Shown here piece by piece: positions 27,679-35,585 of a stretch of DNA of 64,000 nucleotides. This DNA is from Actinomyces lilanjuaniae (GTDB lineage Bacteria; Actinomycetota; Actinomycetes; Actinomycetales; Actinomycetaceae), in assembly GCF_003606385.1 (NCBI RefSeq), contig NZ_CP032514.1, positions 868,001 to 932,000 on the forward strand, read 5' to 3'. The position numbers and the translations under genes are program-made. A model generated the notes under the pieces. It was not told the DNA's origin. It did not search any database and worked only from the letters and a program-made list of their open reading frames with translations. Positions within the stretch are counted from its first letter, which is position 1. Each line of letters opens with the position of its first letter.

Positions 27679-28497
27679 GTGACCGACTACGCGACCCTCA
27701 CCGACCGCTCCGCGCCACAGGCCCAGCGCATCGCCGACCTGGCGAAGGCGTCGGTGTCACCCGGCAAGTCAGTCCTCATCGAGGACGAGGAGCCCCTTCT
27801 GGCCGCCCTGGGCGCGGGGCTGCGGTTCCTGGGCGTCTACGTCCTGGACTCCGTGGAGCCGCCGCGCGGGGTTGTCGAGTCCTGCGAGCAGGCTGGTGTC
27901 CCCGTGACCGTCATGAGCGCTGCCCTGGCCACCGAGCTCTTCAGGTCGGACAAGCGCCCGGACGTGTTCGGCGTAGCGCGGGTGCCCCCGCCTCCGGGCA
28001 TCGAGCGGCTCCAGGCGCCCGGCCGTGACGTCCTCATCCTCGACGGCGTTCGGATCGTGGGTAACATCGGCGCGATCGTGCGCAGCGCCTACGCCTTCGG
28101 GGCTGCGGGCGTGGTGCTAGTGGACTCCGGTCTGCGCAGCATCACCGATCGTCGGCTGATCCGGGCCAGCCGCGGCTACGTGTTCTCGCTGCCGGTGGCC
28201 CTCATGACGTGGGAGGAGGTCTCCGAGCTGGTCAACCAGGCCGGGATGGACGTCGTGCTGCTGGACACCGCCGGTGGTACGGGGCTTGACCAGGTGGCCG
28301 CACGCAGCGCTCCGCAGGCCCTGCTGCTCGGTGCCGAGACGGTGGGAGCCTCCGAGCAGGCGCGCCACCTGGCTGCCACGACCGTCTCCATCCCCATGAA
28401 TGAGGCCGTGGAGTCCCTCAACGTCTCAGTGACGGCAGGGGTGCTGCTGCACGCCCGCTCCGGATACAACCTTGCCAGGATGCGTGGGGAGTCCTGA
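27679..28497 (+). CDS. tsnR: TsnR-like 23S rRNA 2'-O-methyltransferase (SPOUT)
   Basis: SpoU/TrmH methyltransferase closely resembling the thiostrepton-resistance enzymes TsnR/NshR, which methylate A1067 of 23S rRNA. The N-terminal L30e-like domain starts KSVLIEDEEPLL. The SPOUT domain has LDGVRIVGNIGAIVRSAY, SITDRRLIRASRGYVFSLPV, LLLGAETVGAS and SIPMNEAVESLNVSVTAGVLLH, the trefoil-knot motifs in family order. 272 residues, the normal length. GTG start with AGGAGGA. A housekeeping TrmH paralogue is possible, but motif agreement with TsnR is high. Confidence 0.8.
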   Translation: MTDYATLTDRSAPQAQRIADLAKASVSPGKSVLIEDEEPLLAALGAGLRFLGVYVLDSVEPPRGVVESCEQAGVPVTVMSAALATELFRSDKRPDVFGVARVPPPPGIERLQAPGRDVLILDGVRIVGNIGAIVRSAYAFGAAGVVLVDSGLRSITDRRLIRASRGYVFSLPVALMTWEEVSELVNQAGMDVVLLDTAGGTGLDQVAARSAPQALLLGAETVGASEQARHLAATTVSIPMNEAVESLNVSVTAGVLLHARSGYNLARMRGES

Positions 28498-28508
28498 CAG
28501 GAGCGCGC

Positions 28509-28973
28509 TCAGCCGTTGTCCTCACGGTACCGACGGGATGCTGCGGTGATCTGGCGCACCAGGTCGAGCGCGAGGTGCAGATCCTCCTCGCCGACCTCGG
28601 CACCGACGGCGTCGGCCCACGCGTGCTGCTCGGCGGCGAGCGCCTGGACAGCCTCGCGCCCACGGCCGGTGAGCACGAGGAGGTTCTGACCACGTCGGGC
28701 GGGGTTGGGCTGCCAGGTTGCCCAGCCCTGGGCCACCACGTCGTTGGCTACCCGCTGGACGCTCTGGCGCGACAGGCCCAGGCCTACGCGGCGGGCGACC
28801 TGGGCGACGCTCAGCGGCTCCTCCAGCACCGCACCCAGGACACGCCAGCGGGCTGGCGTCAGCTCGTGGTGCGCGGTCATCATGGCTGCTGCGGCGAGGA
28901 GTTCTCCGCCCAGTTCGAAGACCGGCAGGACCAGCTCTGTCAGTGCGTCTCCCTCAGGACTCCTGCCAGGCAC
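28509..28973 (-). CDS. MarR family transcriptional regulator
   Basis: Winged-helix regulator of about 154 residues. Central segment ELTPARWRVLGAVLEEPLSVAQVARRVGLGLSRQSVQRVANDVVAQGW is the DNA-binding domain, followed by a wing (PARRGQNLLVLTGRG) and a C-terminal dimerisation helix. The GTG start at 28973 overlaps the 3' end of the pfpI-like gene by 20 bases, so both are cotranscribed. It probably binds the palindrome at 29653-29670 in their common promoter. Confidence 0.85.
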   Translation of the reverse strand: MPGRSPEGDALTELVLPVFELGGELLAAAAMMTAHHELTPARWRVLGAVLEEPLSVAQVARRVGLGLSRQSVQRVANDVVAQGWATWQPNPARRGQNLLVLTGRGREAVQALAAEQHAWADAVGAEVGEEDLHLALDLVRQITAASRRYREDNG

Positions 28974-29634
28974 GGGTCACCTCCGCCAACTCCTCGTAGT
29001 GACGTGCGTCCCCGGTGAGGTAGAGGCGCTCCCAGGCGTCGGCGACTGCGGTGGGTAGCACGCCACTGACCCGCGTGACCTCGGCGGTGAAGGGAACTGC
29101 GTGGATGCCGGAGGCGGTGGTGACCCCCTGGTCGGTGACCACAGGGGTCTCCACGTGGCGTGGGCTGCCACGGTAGCCGCTGGCCTCCAGGTACCCCTTG
29201 CTGTTGGAGGTGTGGGAGCGCGTGTCGAGGACCCCGTGGCGTGCCAGGAGGAAGGTGCCGCCACAGATGGCGGCGACGGAGACGCCGCGCTCCAGCAGGT
29301 CCTGGACGGCTGCGGTGAGCCGCTCGTGCCCCTGGGCGTAGGTCTCCCCGCCCGGGACCACCAGGGCGGCAAGACGGCCCTCCTCCGCCAGGGTGGTGAG
29401 CTCGCTGAGATCTGCGGACGGCGTGATGGGCAGACCTCCCAGGGAGGTCACCGGCTCCAGGCCGTCACCGACGAGCAGCAGGCGGAAGCGGCCGGGGCGG
29501 ATGCTCTCCGCGGTGGTGACCTGGGTGGTCAGGTAGGCGTACTCCCAGTCCGCCATGGTGTCAGTGGTGTACAGGGCGATGACGCGTGAGGTGACGTGTG
29601 AGGACTGGGTAGTCAGAGCGGTCCGTTCAGGCAT
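28954..29634 (-). CDS. DJ-1/PfpI family protein
   Basis: Flavodoxin-like DJ-1/PfpI domain of about 226 residues. The nucleophilic-elbow cysteine lies in VAAICGGTFLLARHGVLD, preceded by LVVPGGETYAQG. Members are glyoxalases, chaperones or amidotransferase-like enzymes; the substrate cannot be told. ATG at 29634 is the first good start. It is the first gene of a two-gene operon with a marR gene, with a symmetric operator in the promoter. Confidence 0.87.
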   Translation of the reverse strand: MPERTALTTQSSHVTSRVIALYTTDTMADWEYAYLTTQVTTAESIRPGRFRLLLVGDGLEPVTSLGGLPITPSADLSELTTLAEEGRLAALVVPGGETYAQGHERLTAAVQDLLERGVSVAAICGGTFLLARHGVLDTRSHTSNSKGYLEASGYRGSPRHVETPVVTDQGVTTASGIHAVPFTAEVTRVSGVLPTAVADAWERLYLTGDARHYEELAEVTRAWQES

Positions 29635-29652
29635 GCTGGGACCGTACTGGCA

Positions 29653-29670
29653 TTGACAGCATACTGTCAA
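29653..29670. promoter_or_regulatory. Palindromic MarR-type operator of pfpI-marR
   Basis: TTGACAG-CATA-CTGTCAA is a perfect inverted repeat 19 bases upstream of the pfpI-like start codon. It contains a TTGACA -35-like hexamer. Short palindromes of this size are typical MarR sites, and the encoded MarR is the obvious candidate regulator. Confidence 0.7.
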
Positions 29671-29767
29671 AGGGTGGCTGACCTGCCTCAGGCCGGTGCG
29701 GTCCCGGGCTGCCTGCCAGCTCATGACCTCGTGCGTCCAAACCGGGAGAGGAGTGGCGGTGGTGTGC

Positions 29768-30118
29768 TCAGCCGTCGCTGCTGGCGGGGAGCAACGCCTC
29801 GATCTGTGGCAGCAGGGTCGGAACCTTTCGTGTCCCCGCCTCGTAGACGAGTCGGGCGTCAACGGTCCCGTACTCGTGCGCAAGAATGTTCCGCATCCCG
29901 ACTATGCGGCTCACATCCCGGATCTGCGCTGCTATCCGCGGATCCGTTCGGCGTACCCGGTTGAGTGACTCGCCGAGTATCTCAAGCTGACGCTCAACTG
30001 TGGAGCGCCGCATCGCGTCCTGGGTGAACTGGTCCCAGCTGACACCGTCAAGGAACGTGATCACCGACTGGGCTGCCTCGGCAGCCTCCCACAGGTAGGC
30101 GGCGCTCTCATGACGCAT
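29768..30118 (-). CDS. hepT: HepT-like ribonuclease toxin (HEPN, DUF86)
   Basis: HEPN-domain RNase of the HepT/MntA toxin-antitoxin family, 116 residues, all-alpha. The catalytic RX4-6H motif is RNILAHEY (Arg76 to His81). The Tyr two residues after the His matches the position AMPylated by MntA in studied systems. The start overlaps the end of the mntA gene by 11 bases, so antitoxin is translated first. Confidence 0.88.
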   Translation of the reverse strand: MRHESAAYLWEAAEAAQSVITFLDGVSWDQFTQDAMRRSTVERQLEILGESLNRVRRTDPRIAAQIRDVSRIVGMRNILAHEYGTVDARLVYEAGTRKVPTLLPQIEALLPASSDG

Positions 30119-30413
30119 AGACGTCCTCCGCTGTAGCCAGGACCGACTCCCGGAAGTAGGGGTTTCGCAGGGAGTCTGTCGTCACGAGATCCACAGGACG
30201 GCCTGCAACGTGCTCCAGGGCCTCCTGCAGACCGAAGAAGTCCTCGAAGCGACTGTCTCGGTCCTCCTGGAAATCGACGAGGAAGTCGAGGTCGCTGGTG
30301 GTCGGGTCGAAGGTCCCGGTCACGGCTGAGCCAAAGATCCTGAGCCGCGCCACACCGAAACGCCTACAGGCATCCCTGATGGCATCCGGATCGGCTGCAG
30401 CGGCAACAGTCAT
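30108..30413 (-). CDS. mntA: MntA-like nucleotidyltransferase antitoxin
   Basis: Minimal nucleotidyltransferase, 101 residues. The motif IFGSAVTG...SDLDF supplies Gly28-Ser29 and the metal-binding Asp41 and Asp43; a third acidic residue follows in VDLV. In studied pairs MntA adds AMP to a HepT tyrosine and neutralises it. First gene of the pair, ATG start. All active-site residues are present in both partners, so the system looks functional. Confidence 0.88.
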   Translation of the reverse strand: MTVAAAADPDAIRDACRRFGVARLRIFGSAVTGTFDPTTSDLDFLVDFQEDRDSRFEDFFGLQEALEHVAGRPVDLVTTDSLRNPYFRESVLATAEDVYAS

Positions 30414-30631
30414 GGCTCAATTCTCTCAGAAGACTCCGCGCAAAGGTGCGGGACAGGCTCGGGGCAGGGCCAGGTCCTCCTGGACAGGTACGTCCGTGGG
30501 CCCGACGAGGTGCGTCGCCCGTGCGAGCGCTCACGGGGTCCTCATGCTGCCCAAGTGCTCTGCGGCGCTGGCCTCGCCCGCGCGAGTGCCGGTGGGCCGC
30601 TGGGTAGCACGTGGCCTAGGCTTGGCCTGCC

Positions 30632-33600
30632 ATGACTCACGCGACGAACGCCCTCTTCGGCAACCTGTCCATGCCCGGGACAAGCCGCACCTCCCCGCCC
30701 GCCGAGGCCGCCCTGCCCTCCCTGGCTACCTTTGACGACGACTCCTGGGCCGACGTGGAGCCCCCCGACGAGGAGGACCTGGAGCCGGGGGAGGGGGGAC
30801 CGCAGGACTGGGTGCGCGAGGACCTACCCGGCGGGGCCCGTGGCACGGGGACTGGGGAGTACCCCGTCAGGACTCGGGGCGCAGGCCCTGTTGCCGACCA
30901 CGGCGGGGAGCCTGCCGAGGACCGTGGCACCGCGCCCCTCTCCTGGGAAGAGCGCCAGGCGGTCACGGCGGGCCTCGTGGCCCGCGCCCAGGCGGACGCG
31001 TCAGCAGCCCGCGCCCAGGCCGAGTGGTCTGAGCGGGCTGAGGCCGACCTGGCAGCGGCTGCTGCCACGGGGGGCGCAGAAGGGCTGGTGCGCCCCGGTG
31101 CGGGCAGCGCTGGGGGCGCGACGGCCGGCCGGGAGCCAGTGGGCGCCGTCGGCACCGTGCGCACGGGGTACGCGGGGCACACGGGGGCGCCACGCGTGCC
31201 CTGGGGGGTCACCGTGGCCGACCCCGCCAGCCTGGTCGAGGGACTCAACCCCGCCCAGGCGCAGGCGGTCACGCACTCGGGCTCTCCGCTGCTTATTATC
31301 GCCGGGGCCGGCTCGGGCAAGACCCGCGTGCTCACCCACCGTGTGGCCCACCTCATCGCCACCGGTCGGGCGCGTCCCGGGGAGATCCTGGCGATCACCT
31401 TCACCAACAAGGCCGCCGCCGAGATGCGTGAGCGGGTCACCGCCCTGGTGGGACCTGCGGGGGAGCGCATGTGGGTGTCCACCTTCCACTCCGCCTGCGT
31501 GCGTATCCTGCGCCGCAGCCACGAGGCGGCCGGCCTGCGCTCGACCTTCTCTGTCTATGACGCCGCAGACTCCACCCGCCTGATCACCCTCATCGTGCGG
31601 GAGCTGGGCATCGACCCCAAGCGCTTCACCCCCAAGACCTTTGCCCACCGCATCTCCGACCTGAAGAACGAGCTGGTCACCCCCGAGGAGCTCGCCCGCA
31701 CGGCCCAACCCACCAACCCGATGGAGCGCCACCTGGTAGAGGTCTACCAGGCCTACGCCCAGCGCCTGGCGGCGGCCAACGCCCTGGACTTCGACGACAT
31801 CATCATGCGTACCGTCGCCCTCCTCCAGACCCAGCCCGCCGTGGCCGAGGCCTATCGGCGTCGCTTCCGCCACGTGCTGGTGGACGAGTACCAGGACACC
31901 AACCACGCCCAGTACGTGCTGGTGCGTGAGCTGGTCGGCGGCCCGGGCACCTCCGGGGAGGGCTCGCCCCTGCCGGCGGGCGAGCTGACGGTGGTGGGCG
32001 ACTCCGACCAGTCCATCTACGCCTTCCGTGGTGCCACGATCCGTAACATCGAGGAGTTCGAGCAGGACTACCCCAGCGCGCGCACGATCCTGCTGGAGCA
32101 GAACTACCGCTCCACCCAGAACATCCTGACCGCAGCCAACACGGTCATCTCCCGCAACAGCGGCCGCCGTCCTAAGAACCTGTGGACCAGCTCCGGCGAC
32201 GGCGCACCTGTGACCGGGTATGTGGCCGACTCCGAGCACGACGAGGCCCGCTGGGTCAGCCAGGAGATCGACCGACTGGCTGACGAGCACGGCGTGCGGC
32301 CAGCGGAGGTGGCCGTCTTCTACCGCACCAACGCCCAGTCCCGCGCCCTGGAGGAGGTCTTCGTCCGCTCCGGACAGCCCTACAAGGTCGTCGGGGGTAC
32401 CCGTTTCTACGAGCGGCGCGAAGTCAAGGACGCCATCGCCTACCTGCGCGCCGTGGACAACCCCGACGACGACGTCAACCTGCGCCGCATCCTCAACGTC
32501 CCCAGGCGGGGCCTGGGGGACAAGGCGGAGGCGGCCCTGGCTGAGCACGCCTCCCGCCACGCGGTGTCCTTCGGCCGGGCCGTTGCCGACGCCGCCGGCG
32601 TGCCGCGTGAGGATCCCGCCCGGCAGGGCGATGACGAGCCGCCGGTTGTGGAAGGCCTGACGACTCGCGCCCGCAACCAGGTGCGTGGCTTCCACGAGCT
32701 GCTGGTCTCCCTGCGCCAGATGCTGGGCGAGGGGCAGGGGGTGGCCGAGGTGCTTGACTCGGCCCTGGACGCCTCCGGCTACCTGGCTGAGCTGCGAGCC
32801 AGTGACGACCCTCAGGACGCCACCCGGGTGGAGAACCTGGCTGAGCTGCACTCGGTGGCCTCCGACTTCCAGGCTGCCAACCCGACAGGAACCCTGGCGG
32901 ACTTCCTGGAGCGAGTCTCCCTGGTGTCCGACTCCGACCAGCTCCCCGACGCGGACGAGGCAGGCACAGGAGGCCTCCCGGAAGGGCAGGTGACTCTCAT
33001 GACCGTACACACTGCCAAGGGGCTGGAGTTCCCGGTGGTCTTTGTCACTGGCATGGAGGACGGCACCTTCCCTCACGTCCGCTCCCTGAGCGAGGAGGCC
33101 GACCTGGCTGAGGAGCGCCGCCTGGCCTACGTGGCGCTGACTCGTGCGCGCGAGCGGCTCTACCTTACCCGTGCTGCCGTGCGCAGTGCCTGGGGGACGA
33201 CTCAGGCCATGCCTGCCTCCCGGTTCCTGGACGACCTTCCGGCCGAGGTCGTGGACTGGAGGAGACTGGCCTCGGACACCGTGGCGTTGTACAGCGACAG
33301 CACTGGCTGGGGCTCCAGCTGGGGAGAGGGCGGCTACGGCTCCGGCCGCCGTGGCGCTCGTGGGGGTCCGGGAAGACGGGCAGGTGCCGACCGTGGCGGG
33401 GAGCCCGGGGAGAGTCCTGCCCACCCTGACGAGGACGACTTCGCGCCCCCGGTCGGTTCGGGGAACCGCCGTACCGGGCGTCTGGGACGGGTGGAGACAG
33501 CCAAGGACCGCGCCGAGGCCCGCCGGGCTGAGCGGGCGGCTAGGCGTGGTCGGCCGACTCGTCTGGACGGCAGCCCAGGCCGTCCTCGGGGCCGCTCAGG

Positions 33601-33847
33601 GCAGCAGGAGAGAGGTCGCGTGGGCGCCGGTGACGAGGCAGGGCGGTCTCAGGACGAGGCGCTGCCAGCAGCAGTAGCCGGCCTGCGGGTGGGCGACCAG
33701 GTTCGTCACGACTCCTACGGGATCGGGACCGTGGTTGGTCTGGAGGGCGCGGGCCGCTCCCTGACAGCCCGGGTGGAGTTCACCGTCGCCGGGGCGGTGA
33801 CGACCAAGCGCCTGATGCTGCGCTACGCACCTGTGGCCAGGGTCTGA
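30632..33847 (+). CDS. pcrA: ATP-dependent DNA helicase PcrA/UvrD1
   Basis: SF1A 3'-5' helicase in repair and replication restart. An unusual N-terminal extension of about 195 acidic, Gly/Ala-rich residues precedes GLNPAQAQAV. Motifs follow in order: IAGAGSGKTRVL (about 220), FTNKAAAEM, VDEYQDTN, GDSDQSIYAFRGA, LEQNYRST, TVHTAKGLEF and YVALTRAR. The C-terminal part is a disordered basic linker plus a Tudor-like domain (VGDQVRHDSYGIGTVVGLEG) that binds RNA polymerase in relatives. 1071 residues, versus about 750-850 usually. Confidence 0.95.
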   Translation: MTHATNALFGNLSMPGTSRTSPPAEAALPSLATFDDDSWADVEPPDEEDLEPGEGGPQDWVREDLPGGARGTGTGEYPVRTRGAGPVADHGGEPAEDRGTAPLSWEERQAVTAGLVARAQADASAARAQAEWSERAEADLAAAAATGGAEGLVRPGAGSAGGATAGREPVGAVGTVRTGYAGHTGAPRVPWGVTVADPASLVEGLNPAQAQAVTHSGSPLLIIAGAGSGKTRVLTHRVAHLIATGRARPGEILAITFTNKAAAEMRERVTALVGPAGERMWVSTFHSACVRILRRSHEAAGLRSTFSVYDAADSTRLITLIVRELGIDPKRFTPKTFAHRISDLKNELVTPEELARTAQPTNPMERHLVEVYQAYAQRLAAANALDFDDIIMRTVALLQTQPAVAEAYRRRFRHVLVDEYQDTNHAQYVLVRELVGGPGTSGEGSPLPAGELTVVGDSDQSIYAFRGATIRNIEEFEQDYPSARTILLEQNYRSTQNILTAANTVISRNSGRRPKNLWTSSGDGAPVTGYVADSEHDEARWVSQEIDRLADEHGVRPAEVAVFYRTNAQSRALEEVFVRSGQPYKVVGGTRFYERREVKDAIAYLRAVDNPDDDVNLRRILNVPRRGLGDKAEAALAEHASRHAVSFGRAVADAAGVPREDPARQGDDEPPVVEGLTTRARNQVRGFHELLVSLRQMLGEGQGVAEVLDSALDASGYLAELRASDDPQDATRVENLAELHSVASDFQAANPTGTLADFLERVSLVSDSDQLPDADEAGTGGLPEGQVTLMTVHTAKGLEFPVVFVTGMEDGTFPHVRSLSEEADLAEERRLAYVALTRARERLYLTRAAVRSAWGTTQAMPASRFLDDLPAEVVDWRRLASDTVALYSDSTGWGSSWGEGGYGSGRRGARGGPGRRAGADRGGEPGESPAHPDEDDFAPPVGSGNRRTGRLGRVETAKDRAEARRAERAARRGRPTRLDGSPGRPRGRSGQQERGRVGAGDEAGRSQDEALPAAVAGLRVGDQVRHDSYGIGTVVGLEGAGRSLTARVEFTVAGAVTTKRLMLRYAPVARV

Positions 33848-34422
33848 GTGGTCTGATCGCAGGACAGAGCCCTGCCGTGAGCGGGGGAGGGCCTGGGCCT
33901 CAGCGGGGTGGGAGGGTCTACAGGGTCTACGGGGCCAACAGGGTCTACGGGACCAGTCGTGCGTCGGTGGGTGGTTCCGGGGGTGGTGGGGTGCTGTGCG
34001 CGGTACCTGGCCCAGGCGGCCCGGAGCTGGGCCGCGGTGACCTCGTCACGCCAGAGGTCCTCCCTCTCCAGCCAGTGCACAAGGTCTGCCACCTGGTCGG
34101 GAGTCGGCGTGTCCTCGCCGTCCTGGAGGATCTGGGTGGCGGTCTCGGTGTCGACGTAGGTGGAGACCATGTCGCACTCTCCGTCAAGGATCGTCAGGAG
34201 CGCCGGGGCGGGAAGGTCCGTGCGCCGGGAGTAGGTGTGCCAGGCGTGGGCGAGGGCGGTGGTCAGTGTCCAGGGGTCCTGGGAGGGGCCGTGAAGAGCC
34301 AGGTGGTTCCTGCCGGTCAGGTGGTCAGCAATCGCCTGACGCTCTTCCCGGGTGGCACCTGCCCCGGTGAGAAGGTCGTCAACAAGGTGCGCCGCGTGGG
34401 CAAGATCGTGGTGACTGCTCAT
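33823..34422 (-). CDS. Hypothetical protein, helical with Pro-repeat tail
   Basis: About 199 residues, family not recognised. The first about 140 residues look helical with many His, Asp and Leu (HHDLAHAAHLVDDLL, TTALAHAWHTY, VADLVHWLEREDLW). The tail is a Pro/Val/Asp repeat (PVDPVGPVDPVDPP) matched by short DNA repeats at 33910-33960. Its 3' end overlaps the pcrA end by 25 bases on the opposite strand. It starts in an ATGA overlap with a weak upstream reading frame. May be linked to the ImmA-like gene upstream. Confidence 0.6.
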   Translation of the reverse strand: MSSHHDLAHAAHLVDDLLTGAGATREERQAIADHLTGRNHLALHGPSQDPWTLTTALAHAWHTYSRRTDLPAPALLTILDGECDMVSTYVDTETATQILQDGEDTPTPDQVADLVHWLEREDLWRDEVTAAQLRAAWARYRAQHPTTPGTTHRRTTGPVDPVGPVDPVDPPTPLRPRPSPAHGRALSCDQTTQTLATGA

Positions 34423-34914
34423 GTGCTCAGTAGCTCCAAGGTGTGTGGTGTCAGTGGCAGGTAGGACCTCAGTCGTCGTGCGGTGAGGGGCTGGTGGGTA
34501 GGGGCAGGCGGGTCGGCGGGCGTGGTGAGTGTCGCTGTGTGGGCTGTGTTACCTCCTTTGCGAGGAGGCGCCCCAGGTTCGGCGTCGCGCCTGGGTCGGC
34601 TCGGGACGCACTGAGGAGGCGCTGCTGACTTCATCATCTCGATGATGTCACAGCAGTAGAAATATTTCCATTCCCAACGAACGAGTGTCGGGTAGCAGCT
34701 CCAGGCGGGCATAGTGCCTGCTGGTGGTCCCAGGCCTCTGGCTCCACCGCCTGGATGCTGCCCACGCGGGGACTGCTGCCCCGCCGCACCCCGCCTGCTG
34801 CGCTCGGCTCTGAGCTGGTGCGGCGGCCTGGACGTGAGCAGGCCTCGTTACGGGCGTGACGTCGCGGCAACCTGGGCAGGCGGTTTCTGCGTGCCCAGGC
34901 AGGGGGTCGCAGGA
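34423..34914. other. Gap with structured elements, no convincing gene
   Basis: A minus-strand frame (34712 to 34419) ends in an ATGA overlap with the hypothetical gene but lacks any recognisable domain. On the minus strand, an ideal Shine-Dalgarno AAAGGAGGTAAC (complement of 34548-34559) sits in a CCTCCT/AGGAGG hairpin with no start codon at normal spacing. At 34622-34656 a long imperfect dyad (CTGCTG..CATCAT-CTCG-ATGATG..CAGCAG) is followed by the palindrome GAAATATTTC. This may be the decayed start of a small regulator gene that once sat beside the ImmA-like peptidase. Confidence 0.5.
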
Positions 34915-35421
34915 CTACCGGTTGGCTCCCGCCCTGCCGACGAGGAAGCTGAGGACGGTCGAGTTGCGGTTACGTCGGTAGACCTCGAACATCATGCGCA
35001 TGGCGGTGATCTCGGCGCGCCGCTCCCGTACGCTGCCAAACGTGGTCCGGCAGCTCGCCGTGGTGTGCTCGGCACAGATGTCACCGTGCAGGACGTGGGC
35101 GAGCTCGTGCAGGATCGTCTGGGTACGGTTGAGCGGTGACAGCCGGGAGTCGTAGTAGACCATGGCCGTGGCGCCCACGGACACGGTCACGCCGTTGACC
35201 TCGGCGCTCTGTAGCTCGCTGGGGATCGGGTTGAGCACGACGTTCATGCCGCAGGCCCGGCCCACGGCGTCCGCCAGGTTCTCCATGGACAGGACCTCCG
35301 GCCACACGAGCCTGTCCAGCGCGTCCTCCTGCTCCTCCACGCGTCCGGCGTCCCCAGTGCTGTCACTGCTGGTTGCCCGCATGAGCAGCATGCGCGCTAG
35401 CCTGCTTGTCAAGGTAGGCAT
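34915..35421 (-). CDS. ImmA/IrrE family metallopeptidase-like protein
   Basis: Zinc peptidase-like protein of about 168 residues with the HEXXH motif in TILHELAHVLHGD and a further acidic segment (RRAEITAMRMMFEV) that may give the third ligand. ATG 35421 is chosen since AAGGAG lies five bases before it; a GTG six bases upstream is the alternative. Such proteins usually cleave a partner repressor or are toxins beside an XRE antitoxin. No XRE gene is seen next to it, only a decayed-looking gap. Confidence 0.75.
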   Translation of the reverse strand: MPTLTSRLARMLLMRATSSDSTGDAGRVEEQEDALDRLVWPEVLSMENLADAVGRACGMNVVLNPIPSELQSAEVNGVTVSVGATAMVYYDSRLSPLNRTQTILHELAHVLHGDICAEHTTASCRTTFGSVRERRAEITAMRMMFEVYRRNRNSTVLSFLVGRAGANR

Positions 35422-35585
35422 CAGCACTCCTTGTGGGTGGGAGGAATGAGTACCGCCTGGGGCAATCTCCTACGGGTACCGGCATTGTCGCTGCTACGTC
35501 CCGGATGCTATCTGATAAAACGGCTGAGCGAAAGCGAGGGGAGGAGCTGGCACCACGGGGCTGACCTGCTCCCTGGGGCGCGCGG

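Noticed and set aside
31001..33424. An 807-codon minus-strand open frame inside pcrA
   Set aside because: Antisense to all helicase motifs of pcrA, with no recognisable domain of its own.
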